From: Clusia tigrina
Lineage: Eukaryota > Arthropoda > Insecta > Diptera > Clusiidae
Length of the DNA stretch: 64,000 nt
NCBI GenBank assembly: GCA_920105625.2
Contig: OV050032.1
Location: 101,788,542-101,852,541 of the forward strand
Direction of reading: 5' to 3'
The first letter of the stretch is position 1, and each line of letters starts with the position of its first letter. Below the pieces are notes generated by a model, which searched no databases, had not been told where the DNA came from, and saw nothing but the letters and a program-made list of their open reading frames with translations. The position numbers were made by a program, and so were the translations under genes. Shown here in pieces: positions 38,596 through 50,638 of the stretch.

Positions 38596-41500
38596 ATAGC
38601 TTTGAGCGATAGCTTAAATTGACAAGAGGCTCGAGTACTTTATTGTTACAAAATTTCAAGGTTTTATGACACTCCAGTAAAAAGTTACAAGCATTTGTAT
38701 GTTGCAAACTTTGATAGGTGTAGGACGTACCGTAAAGAAGTTAGGGGCGTTTGAAGTTTTATCAGTGTTTGATTTGGGACTCAAGGGTAGCATAGCTTTG
38801 AGCGATAGCTTAAATTAACAAGAGGCTCGAGTACTTTATTGTTACAAAATTTCAAGGTTTTATGACGCTCCAGTAAAAAGTTAGAAGCATTTGTATGTTG
38901 CACACTTTGATAGGTGTAGGACGTACCGTATAGAAGTTAGGGGCGTTTGAAGTTTTATCAGTGTTTGATTTGGGACTCAAGGGTAGCATAGCTTTGAGCG
39001 ATGGCTTAAATTGACAAGAGGCTCGAGTACCTTATTGTTACAAAATTTCAAGGTCTTATGACGCTCCAGTAAAAAGTTACAAGCATTTGAATGTTGCCAA
39101 CTTTGATAGGTGTAGGACGTACCGTAAAGAAGTTAGGGCCGTTCGAAGTTTTATCAGTGTTTGATTTGGGACTCTAGGGTAGCACAGCTTTGAGCGATGT
39201 CTTAAATTGACAAGAGGCTCGAGTACTTTATTGTTACAAAATTTAAAGGTTTTATGACGCTCCAGTAAAAAGTTACAAGCATTTGAATGTTGCCAACTTT
39301 GATAGGTGTAGGACGTACCGTAAAGAAGTTAGGGGCGTTTGAAGTTTTATCAGTGTTTGATTTGGGACTCTACTGTAGCATAGCTTTGAGCGATGGCTTA
39401 TATTGACTAGAGGCTCGAGTACTTTATTGTTACAAAATTTCAAGGTTTTATGACGCTCCAGTAAACAGTTACAAGCATTTGTATGTTGCAAACTTTGATA
39501 GGTGTAGGACGTACCGTATAGAAGTTAGGAGCGTTTGAAATTTTATCAGTGTTTGATTTGGGACTCAAGGGTAGCATAGCTTTGAGCGATAGCTTAAATT
39601 GACAAGAGGCTCGAGTACTTTATTGTTACAAAATTTCAAGGTTTTATGACGCTCCAGTAAAAAGTTACAAGCATTTGTATGTTGCACACTTTGATAGGTG
39701 TAGGACGTACCGTAAAGAAGTTAGGGGCGTTTGAAGTTTTATCAGTGTTTGATTTGGGACTCAAGGGTAGCATAGCTTTGAGCGATAGCTTAAATTGTCA
39801 AGAGGCTCGGGTATTTCATTGTTACAAAATTTCAAGGTTTTATGACGCTCCAGTAAACAGTTACAAGCATTTGTACGTTGCAAACTTTGAGAGGTGTAGG
39901 ACGTACCGTAAAGAAGTTAGGGTCATTTGAAGTTTTATCAGTGTTTGATTTGGGACTCTAGGGTAGCATAGCTTTGAGCGATGGCTTAAATTGACAAGAA
40001 GCTCGAGTACTTTATTGTTACAAAATTTCAAGGTTTTATGACGCTCCAGTAAACAGTTACAAGCATTTGTATGTTGCACACTTTGATAGGTGTAGGACGT
40101 ACCGTAAAGAAGTTAGGGGCGTTTGAAGTTTTATCAGTGTTTGATTTGGGACTCAAGGGTAGCATAGCTTTGAGCGATAGCTTAAATTGACAAGAGGCTC
40201 GAGTACTTTATTGTTACAAAATTTCAAGGTTTTATGACGCTCCAGTAAAAAGTTACAAGCATTTGTATGTTGCACACTTTGATAGGTGTAGGACGTACCA
40301 TATAGAAGTTAGGGGCGTTTGAAGTTTTATCAGTGTTTGATGTTTGACTCAAGGGTAGCATAGCTTTGAGCGATGGCTTAAATTGACAAGAGGCTCGAGT
40401 ACCTTATTGTCACAAAATTTCAAGGTCTTATGACGCTCCAGTAAAAAGTTACAAGCATTTGAATGTTGCCAACTTTGATAGGTGTAGGACGTACCGTAAA
40501 GAAGTTAGGGCCGTTCGAAGTTTTATCAGTGTTTGATTTGGGACTCTAGGGTAGCACAGCTTTGAGCGATGTCTTAAATTGACAAGAGGCTCGAGTACTT
40601 TATTGTTACAAAATTTAAAGGTTTTATGACGCTCCAGTAAAAAGTTACAAGCATTTGAATGTTGCCAACTTTGATAGGTGTAGGACGTACCGTAAAGAAG
40701 TTAGGGCCATTTGAAGTTTTATCAGTGTTTGATTTGGGACTCTAGGGTAGCATAGCTTTGAGCGATGGCTGAAATTGACAAGAGGCTCGAGTACTTTATT
40801 GTTACAAAATTTCCAAGTTTTTTGACGCTCCAGTAAAAAGTTACAAGCATTTGTATATTGCAAACTTTGATAGGTGTAGGATGTACCGTATAGTAGTTAG
40901 GGCCATTTGAAGTTTTATCAGCGTTTGATTTGGGACTCTAGGGTAGCATAGCTTTGAGCGATAGCTTAAATTGACAAGAGGCTCGAGTACTTTATTGTTA
41001 CAAAATTTCAAGGTTTTATGACACTCCAGTAAAAAGTTACAAGCATTTGTATGTTGCAAACTTTGATAGCTGTAGGACGTACCGTAAAGAAGTTAGGGGC
41101 GTTTGAAGTTTTATCAGTGTTTGATTTGGGACTCAAGGGTAGCATAGCTTTGAGCGATAGCTTAAATTAACAAGAGGCTCGAGTACTTTATTGTTACAAA
41201 ATTTCAAGGTTTTATGACGCTCCAGTAAAAAGTTAGAAGCATTTGTATGTTGCACACTTTGATAGGTGTAGGACGTACCGTATAGAAGTTAGGGGCGTTT
41301 GAAGTTTTATCAGTGTTTGATTTGGGACTCAAGGGTAGCATAGCTTTGAGCGATGGCTTAAATTGACAAGAGGCTCGAGTACCTTATTGTTACAAAATTT
41401 CAAGGTCTTATGACGCTCCAGTAAAAAGTTACAAGCATTTGAATGTTGCCAACTTTGATAGGTGTAGGACGTACCGTAAAGAAGTTAGGGCCGTTCGAAG

Positions 41501-43230
41501 TTTTATCAGTGTTTGATTTGGGAATCTAGGGTAGCACAGCTTTGAGCGATGTCTTAAATTGACAAGAGGCTCGAGTACTTTATTGTTACAAAATTTAAAG
41601 GTTTTATGACGCTCCAGTAAAAAGTTACAAGCATTTGAATGTTGCCAACTTTGATAGGTGTAGGACGTACCGTAAAGAAGTTAGGGGCGTTTGAAGTTTT
41701 ATCAGTGTTTGATTTGGGACTCTAGGGTAGCATAGCTTTGAGCGATGGCTTATATTGACTAGAGGCTCGAGTACTTTATTGTTACAAAATTTCAAGGTTT
41801 TATGACGCTCCAGTAAACAGTTACAAGCATTTGTATGTTGCAAACTTTGATAGGTGTAGGACGTACCGTATAGAAGTTAGGAGCGTTTGAAATTTTATCA
41901 GTGTTTGATTTGGGACTCAAGGGTAGCATAGCTTTGAGCGATAGCTTAAATTGACAAGAGGCTCGAGTACTTTATTGTTACAAAATTTCAAGGTTTTATG
42001 ACGCTCCAGTAAAAAGTTACAAGCATTTGTATGTTGCACACTTTGATAGGTGTAGGACGTACCGTAAAGAAGTTAGGGGCGTTTGAAGTTTTATCAGTGT
42101 TTGATTTGGGACTCAAGGGTAGCATAGCTTTGAGCGATAGCTTAAATTGTCAAGAGGCTCGGGTATTTCATTGTTACAAAATTTCAAGGTTTTATGACGC
42201 TCCAGTAAACAGTTACAAGCATTTGTACGTTGCAAACTTTGAGAGGTGTAGGACGTACCGTAAAGAAGTTAGGGTCATTTGAAGTTTTATCAGTGTTTGA
42301 TTTGGGACTCTAGGGTAGCATAGCTTTGAGCGATGGCTTAAATTGACAAGAAGCTCGAGTACTTTATTGTTACAAAATTTCAAGGTTTTATGACGCTCCA
42401 GTAAACAGTTACAAGCATTTGTATGTTGCACACTTTGATAGGTGTAGGACGTACCGTAAAGAAGTTAGGGGCGTTTGAAGTTTTATCAGTGTTTGATTTG
42501 GGACTCAAGGGTAGCATAGCTTTGAGCGATAGCTTAAATTGACAAGAGGCTCGAGTACTTTATTGTTACAAAATTTCAAGGTTTTATGACGCTCCAGTAA
42601 AAAGTTACAAGCATTTGTATGTTGCACACTTTGATAGGTGTAGGACGTACCGTATAGAAGTTAGGGGCGTTTGAAGTTTTATCAGTGTTTGATTTTTGAC
42701 TCAAGGGTAGCATAGCTTTGAGCGATGGCTTAAATTGACAAGAGGCTCGAGTACCTTATTGTCACAAAATTTCAAGGTCTTATGACGCTCCAGTAAAAAG
42801 TTACAAGCATTTGAATGTTGCCAACTTTGATAGGTGTAGGACGTACCGTAAAGAAGTTAGGGCCGTTCGAAGTTTTATCAGTGTTTGATTTGGGACTCTA
42901 GGGTAGCACAGCTTTGAGCGATGTCTTAAATTGACAAGAGGCTCGAGTACTTTATTGTTACAAAATTTAAAGGTTTTATGACGCTCCAGTAAAAAGTTAC
43001 AAGCATTTGAATGTTGCCAACTTTGATAGGTGTAGGACGTACCGTAAAGAAGTTAGGGCCATTTGAAGTTTTATCAGTGTTTGATTTGGGACTGTAGGGT
43101 AGCATAGCTTTGAGCGATGGCTGAAATTGACAAGAGGCTCGAGTACTTTATTGTTACAAAATTTCCAGGTTTTTTGACGCTCCAGTAAAAATTTACAAGC
43201 ATTTGTATGTTGCAAACTTTGATAGGTGTA
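38595..43230. repeat. 12-monomer HOR, two units (2,352 bp each)
   Basis: The units run about 38,595-40,946 and 40,947-43,230, with fuzzy ends. Markers 2,352 bp apart are gacactccag (38,669 and 41,021), aaattaacaag (38,815 and 41,167), agttagaagc (38,882 and 41,234), gtacgttgc (39,873 and 42,225), caagaagctcg (39,995 and 42,347) and the tgactcaaggg monomer (40,341 and 42,693). Confidence 0.85.
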
Positions 43231-45246
43231 GGACGTACCGTATAGAAGTTAGGGCCATTTGAAGTTTTATCAGTGTTTGATTTGGGACTCAAGGGTAGCA
43301 TAGCTTTGAGCGATGGCTTAAATTGACAAGAGGCTCGAGTACCTTATTGTTACAAAATTTCAAGGTCTTATGACGCTCCAGTAAAAAGTTACAAGCATTT
43401 GAATGTTGCCAACTTTGATAGGTGTAGGACGTACCGTAAAGAAGTTAGGGCCGTTCGAAGTTTTATCAGTGTTTGATTTGGGAATCTAGGGTAGCACAGC
43501 TTTGAGCGATGTCTTAAATTGACAAGAGGCTCGAGTACTTTATTGTTACAAAATTTAAAGGTTTTATGACGCTCCAGTAAAAAGTTACAAGCATTTGAAT
43601 GTTGCCAACTTTGATAGGTGTAGGACGTACCGTAAAGAAGTTAGGGGCGTTTGAAGTTTTATCAGTGTTTGATTTGGGACTCTAGGGTAGCATAGCTTTG
43701 AGCGATGGCTTATATTGACTAGAGGCTCGAGTACTTTATTGTTACAAAATTTCAAGGTTTTATGACGCTCCAGTAAACAGTTACAAGCATTTGTATGTTG
43801 CAAACTTTGATAGGTGTAGGACGTACCGTATAGAAGTTAGGAGCGTTTGAAATTTTATCAGTGTTTGATTTGGGACTCAAGGGTAGCATAGCTTTGAGCG
43901 ATAGCTTAAATTGACAAGAGGCTCGAGTACTTTATTGTTACAAAATTTCAAGGTTTTATGACGCTCCAGTAAAAAGTTACAAGCATTTGTATGTTGCACA
44001 CTTTGATAGGTGTAGGACGTACCGTAAAGAAGTTAGGGGCGTTTGAAGTTTTATCAGTGTTTGATTTGGGACTCAAGGGTAGCATAGCTTTGAGCGATAG
44101 CTTAAATTGTCAAGAGGCTCGGGTATTTCATTGTTACAAAATTTCAAGGTTTTATGACGCTCCAGTAAACAGTTACAAGCATTTGTACGTTGCAAACTTT
44201 GAGAGGTGTAGGACGTACCGTAAAGAAGTTAGGGTCATTTGAAGTTTTATCAGTGTTTGATTTGGGACTCTAGGGTAGCATAGCTTTGAGCGATGGCTTA
44301 AATTGACAAGAAGCTCGAGTACTTTATTGTTACAAAATTTCAAGGTTTTATGACGCTCCAGTAAACAGTTACAAGCATTTGTATGTTGCACACTTTGATA
44401 GGTGTAGGACGTACCGTAAAGAAGTTAGGGGCGTTTGAAGTTTTATCAGTGTTTGATTTGGGACTCAAGGGTAGCATAGCTTTGAGCGATAGCTTAAATT
44501 GACAAGAGGCTCGAGTACTTTATTGTTACAAAATTTCAAGGTTTTATGACGCTCCAGTAAAAAGTTACAAGCATTTGTATGTTGCACACTTTGATAGGTG
44601 TAGGACGTACCGTATAGAAGTTAGGGGCGTTTGAAGTTTTATCAGTGTTTGATTTTTGACTCAAGGGTAGCATAGCTTTGAGCGATGGCTTAAATTGACA
44701 AGAGGCTCGAGTACCTTATTGTCACAAAATTTCAAGGTCTTATGACGCTCCAGTAAAAAGTTACAAGCATTTGAATGTTGCCAACTTTGATAGGTGTAGG
44801 ACGTACCGTAAAGAAGTTAGGGCCGTTCGAAGTTTTATCAGTGTTTGATTTGGGACTCTAGGGTAGCACAGCTTTGAGCGATGTCTTAAATTGACAAGAG
44901 GCTCGAGTACTTTATTGTTACAAAATTTAAAGGTTTTATGACGCTCCAGTAAAAAGTTACAAGCATTTGAATGTTGCCAACTTTGATAGGTGTAGGACGT
45001 ACCGTAAAGAAGTTAGGGCCATTTGAAGTTTTATCAGTGTTTGATTTGGGACTGTAGGGTAGCATAGCTTTGAGCGATGGCTGAAATTGACAAGAGGCTC
45101 GAGTACTTTATTGTTACAAAATTTCCAGGTTTTTTGACGCTCCAGTAAAAATTTACAAGCATTTGTATGTTGCAAACTTTGATAGGTGTAGGACGTACCG
45201 TATAGAAGTTAGGGCCATTTGAAGTTTTATCAGTGTTTGATTTGGG
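41327..45246. repeat. 10-monomer HOR, two units (1,960 bp each)
   Basis: The units run about 41,327-43,286 and 43,287-45,246 and overlap the right part of the preceding 12-mer. Paired markers are ggaatctaggg (near 41,522 and 43,482), gatttttgactc (near 42,690 and 44,650), actgtaggg (near 43,093 and 45,053) and aaaatttac (near 43,188 and 45,148). The 10-mer equals the 12-mer minus two monomers, which suggests derivation by unequal exchange. Confidence 0.85.
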
Positions 45247-47504
45247 ACTCTAGGGTAGCTTAGCTTTGAGCGATGGCTTATATTGACTAGAGGCTCGAGT
45301 ACTTTATTGTTACAAAATTTCAAGGATTTATGACGCTCCAGTAAACAGTTACAAGCATTTGTATGTTGCAAACTTTGATAGGTGTAGGACGTACCGTATA
45401 GAAGTTAGGAGCGTTTGAAATTTTATCAGTGTTTGATTTGGGACTCAAGGGTAGCATAGCTTTGAGCGATAGCTTAAATTGACAAGAGGCTCGAGTACTT
45501 TATTGTTACAAAATTTCAAGGTTTTATGACGCTCCAGTAAAAAGTTACAAGCATTTGTATGTTGCACACTTTGATAGGTGTAGGACGTACCGTAAAGAAG
45601 TTAGGGGCGTTTGAAGTTTTATCAGTGTTTGATTTGGGACTCAAGGGTAGCATAGCTTTGAGCGATAGTTTAAATTGTCAAGAGGCTCGGGTATTTCATT
45701 GTTACAAAATTTCAAGGTTTTATGATGTTCCAGTAAAAAGTTACAAGCATTTGTATGCTGCAAACTTTGAGAGGTGTAGGACGTACCGTAAAGAAGTTAG
45801 GGTCATTTGAAGTTTTATCAGTGTTTGATTTGGGACTCTAGGGTAGCATAGCTTTGAGCGATGGCTTAAATTGACAAGAGGCTCGAGTACTTTATTGTTA
45901 CAAAATTTCAAGGTTTTATGACACTCCAGTAAAAAGTTACAAGCATTTGTATGTTGCAAACTTTGATAGGTGTAGGACGTACCGTAAAGAAGTTAGGGGC
46001 GTTTGAAGTTTTATCAGTGTTTGATTTGGGACTCTAGGGTAGCACAGCTTTGAGCGATGTCTTAAATTGACAAGAGGCTCGAGTACTTTATTGTTACAAA
46101 ATTTAAAGGTTTTATGACGCTCCAGTAAAAAGTTACAAGCATTTGAATGTTGCCAACTTTGATAGGTGTAGGACGTACCGTAAAGAAGTTAGGGCCATTT
46201 GAAGTTTTATCAGTGTTTGATTTGGGACTCTAGGGTAGCATAGCTTTGAGCGATGGCTGAAATTGACAAGAGGTTCGAGAACTTTATTGTTACAAAATTT
46301 CAAGGTTTTATAACGCTCCAGTAAAAATTTACAAGCATTTGTATGTTGCAAACTTTGATAGGTGTAGGACGTACCGTATAGAAGTTAGGGCCATTTGAAG
46401 TTTTATCAGTGTTTGATTTGGGACTCTAGGGTAGCATAGTTTTGAGCAATGGCTTATATTGACTAGAGGCTCGAGTACTTTATTGTTACAAAATTTCAAG
46501 GTTTTATGACGCTCCAGTAAACAGTTACAAGCATTTGTATGTTGCAAACTTTGATAGGTGTAGGACGTACCGTATAGAAGTTAGGAGCGTTTGAAATTTT
46601 ATCAGTGTTTGATTTGGGACTCAAGGGTAGCATAGCTTTGAGCGATAGCTTAAATTGACAAGAGGCTCGAGTACTTTATTGTTACAAAATTTCAAGGTTT
46701 TATGACGCTCCAGTAAAAAGTTACAAGCATTTGTATGTTGCACACTTTGATAGGTGTAGGACGTACCGTAAAGAAGTTAGGGGCGTTTGAAGTTTTATCA
46801 GTGTTTGATTTGGGACTCAAGGGTAGCATAGCTTTGAGCGATAGCTTAAATTGTCAAGAGGCTCGGGTATTTCATTGTTACAAAATTTCAAGGTTTTATG
46901 ACGCTCCAGTAAACAGTTACAAGCATTTGTATGTTGCAAACTTTGAGAGGTGTAGGACGTACCGTAAAGAAGTTAGGGTCATTTGAAGTTTTATCAGTGT
47001 TTCATTTGGGACTCTAGGGTAGCATAGCTTTGAGCGATGGCTTAAACTGACAAGAAGCTCGAGTACTTTATTGTTACAAAATTTCAAGGTTTTATGACGC
47101 TCCAGTAAACAGTTACAAGCATTTGTATGTTGCACACTTTGATAGGTGTAGGACGTACCGTAAAGAAGTTAGGGGCGTTTGAAGTTTTATCAGTGTTTGA
47201 TTTGGGACTCAAGGGTAGCATAGCTTTGAGCGATAGCTTAAATTGTCAAGAGGCTCGGGTATTTCATTGTTACAAAATTTCAAGGTTTTATGATGCTCCA
47301 GTAAAAAGTTACAAGCATTTGTATGCTGCAAACTTTGAGAGGTGTAGGACGTACCGTAAAGAAGTTAGGGTCATTTGAAGTTTTATCAGTGTTTGATTTG
47401 GGACTCTAGGGTAGCATAGCTTTGAGCGATGGCTTAAATTGACAAGAGGCTCGAGTACTTTATTGTTACAAAATTTCAAGTTTTTATGACACTCCAGTAA
47501 AAAG
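45247..47504. repeat. Mosaic stretch with a 6-monomer period
   Basis: The same monomer types as 38.6-45.2 kb appear at shortened spacing. The order around 45,159-45,810 recurs 1,176 bp later at 46,335-46,986, and the ttgtcaag/gggtatttcatt type then recurs after only two monomers (near 46,855 and 47,247). Private variants include agcttagc near 45,258 and gagcaatgg near 46,445. Confidence 0.7.
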
Positions 47505-50500
47505 TTACAAGCATTTGTATGTTGCAAACTTTGATAGGTGTAGGACGTACCGTAAAGAAGTTAGGGGCGTTTGAAGTTTATCAGTGTTTGATTTGGGACT
47601 CTTGGGTAGCATAGCTTTGAGCGATGGCTTAAATTGACAAGAGGCTCGAGTACTTCATTGTTACAAAATTTCAAGGTTTTATGACGCTTCAGTAAAAAGA
47701 TACAAGCATTTGTATGTTGCAAACTTTTATAGGTGTAGGACGTACCGTATAGAAGTTAGGGGCGTTTGAAGTTTTATCAGTGTTTGATTTGGGACTCAAG
47801 GGTAGCATAGCTTTGAGCGATGGCTTAAATTGACAAGAGGCTCGAGTACTTTATTGTTACAAAATTTCAAGGTGTTATGACGCTCCAGTAAAAAGTTACA
47901 AGCATTTGAATGTTGCCAACTTTGATAGGTGTAGGACGTACCGTAAAGAAGTTAGGGGCGTTCGAAGTTTTATCAGTGTTTGATTTGGGACTCTAGGGTA
48001 GCGCAGCTTTGAGCGATGTCTTAAATTGACAAGAGGCTCGAGTACTTTATTGCTACAAAATTTAAAGGTTTTATGACGCTCCAGTAAAAAGTTACAAGCA
48101 TTTGAATGTTGCAAACTTTGATAGGTGTAGGACGTACCGTAAAGAAGTTAGGGCCATTTGAAGTTTTATCAGTGTTTGATTTGGGACTCTAGAGTAGCAT
48201 AGCTTTGAGCGATGGCTTAAATTGACAAGAGGCTCGAGTACTTTATTGTTACAAAATTTCAAGGTTTTATGACGCTATAGTAAAAGTTTACAAGCATTTG
48301 TATGTTGCAAACTTTGATAGGTGTAGGACGTACCGTATATAAGTTAGGGCCGATTGAAGTTTTATCAGTGTTTGATTTGGGACTCTAGGGTAGCATAGCC
48401 TTGAGCGATGGCTTATATTGACTAGAGGCTCGAGTACTTTATTGTTACAAAATTTCAAGGTTTTATGACGCTCCAGTAAAAAGTTACAAGCATTTGTATG
48501 TTGCAAACTTTGATAGGTGTAGGACGTACCGTATAGAAGTTAGAAGCGTTTGAAATTTTATCAGTGTTTGATTTGGGACTCAAGGGTAGCATAGCTTTGA
48601 GCGATAGCTTAAATTGACAAGAGGCTCGAGTACTTTATTGTTACAAAATTTCAAGGTTTTATGACGCTCCAGTAAACAGTTACAAGCATTTGTATGTTGC
48701 AAACTTTGAGAGGTGTAGGACGTACCGTAAAGAAGTTAGGGTCATTTGAAGTTTTATCAGTGTTTGATTTGGGACTCTAGGGTAGCATAGCTTTGAGCGA
48801 TGGCTTAAATTGACAAGAAGCTCCAGTACTTTATTGTTACAAAATTTCGAGGTTTTATGACGCTCCAGTAAACAGTTACAAGCATTTGTATGTGGCACAC
48901 TTTGATAGGTGTAGGACGTACCGTAAAGAAGTTAGGGGCGTTTGAAGTTTTATCAGTGTTTGATTTGGGACTCAAGGGTAGCATAGCTTTGAGCGATACC
49001 TTAAATTGTCAAGAGGCTCGGGTATTTCATTGTTACAAAATTTCAAGGTTTTATGACGCTCCAGTAAACAGTTACAAGCATTTGTATGTTGCAAACTTTG
49101 ATAGGTGTAGGACGTACCGTAAAGAAGTTAGGGGCGTTTGAAGTTTATCAGTGTTTGATTTGGGACTCTTGGGTAGCATAGCTTTGAGCGATGGCTTAAA
49201 TTGACAAGAGGCTCGAGTACTTCAGTGTTACAAAATTTCAAGGTTTTATGACGCTCCAGTAAAAAGATACAAGCATTTGTATGTTGCAAACTTTTATAGG
49301 TGTAGGACGTACCGTATAGAAGTTAGGGGCGTTTGAAGTTTTATCAGTGTTTGATTTGGGACTCAAGGGTAGCATAGCTTTGAGCGATGGCTTAAATTGA
49401 CAAGAGGCTCGAGTACTTTATTGTTACAAAATTTCAAGGTGTTATGACGCTCCAGTAAAAAGTTACAAGCATTTGAATTTTGCCAACTTTGATAGGTGTA
49501 GGACGTACCGTAAAGAAGTTAGGGGCGTTCGAAGTTTTATCAGTGTTTGATTTGGGACTCTAGGGTAGCGCAGCTTTGAGCGATGTCTTAAATTGACAAG
49601 AGGCTCGAGTACTTTATTGCTACAAAATTTAAAAGTTTTATGACGCTCCAGTAAAAAGTTACAAGCATTTGAATGTTGCAAACTTTGATAGGTGTAGGAC
49701 GTACCGTAAAGAAGTTAGGGCCATTTGAAGTTTTATCAGTGTTTGATTTGGGACTCTAGAGTAGCATAGCTTTGAGCGATGGCTTAAATTGACAAGAGGC
49801 TCGAGTACTTTATTGTTACAAAATTTCAAGGTTTTATGACGCTATAGTAAAAGTTTACAAGCATTTGTATGTTGCAAACTTTGATAGGTGTAGGACGTAC
49901 CGTATATAAGTTAGGGCCATTTGAAGTTTTATCAGTGTTTGATTTGGGACTCTAGGGTAGCATAGCCTTGAGCGATGGCTTATATTGACTAGAGGCTCGA
50001 GTACTTTATTGTTACAAAATTTCATGGTTTTATGACGCTCCAGTAAACAGTTACAAGCATTTGTATGTTGCAAACTTTGATAGGTGTAGGACGTACCGTA
50101 TAGAAGTTAGAAGCGTTTGAAATTTTATCAGTGTTTGATTTGGGACTCAAGGGTAGCATAGCTTTGAGCGATAGCTTAAATTGACAAGAGGCTCGAGTAC
50201 TTTATTGTTACAAAATTTCAAGGTTTTGTGACGCTCCAGTAAACAGTTACAAGCATTTGTATGTTGCAAACTTTGAGAGGTGTAGGACGTACCGTAAAGA
50301 AGTTAGGGTCATTTGAAGTTTTATCAGTGTTTGATTTGGGACTCTAGGGTAGCATAGCTTTGAGCGATGGCTTAAATTGACAAGAAGCTCCAGTACTTTA
50401 TTGTTACAAAATTTCGAGGTTTTATGACGCTCCAGTAAACAGTTACAAGCATTTGTATGTTGCACACTTTGATAGGTGTAGGACGTACCGTAAAGAAGTT

Positions 50501-50638
50501 AGGGGCGTTTGAAGTTTTATCAGTGTTTGATTTGGGACTCAAGGGTAGCATAGCTTTGAGCGATACCTTAAATTGTCAAGAGGCTCGGGTATTTCATTGT
50601 TACAAAATTTCAAGGTTTTATGATGCTCCAGTAAAAAG
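47505..50638. repeat. 8-monomer HOR, two units (1,567 bp each)
   Basis: The units run about 47,505-49,071 and 49,072-50,638. Shared rare markers are gaagtttatcag lacking one T (47,577 and 49,144), tttgctacaa or nearby ttgctac (near 48,050 and 49,617), agcgcagc (near 48,000 and 49,567), gctatagtaaaag (near 48,275 and 49,842) and gaagctccag (near 48,817 and 50,384). The missing T makes the period 8 x 196 - 1. Confidence 0.85.
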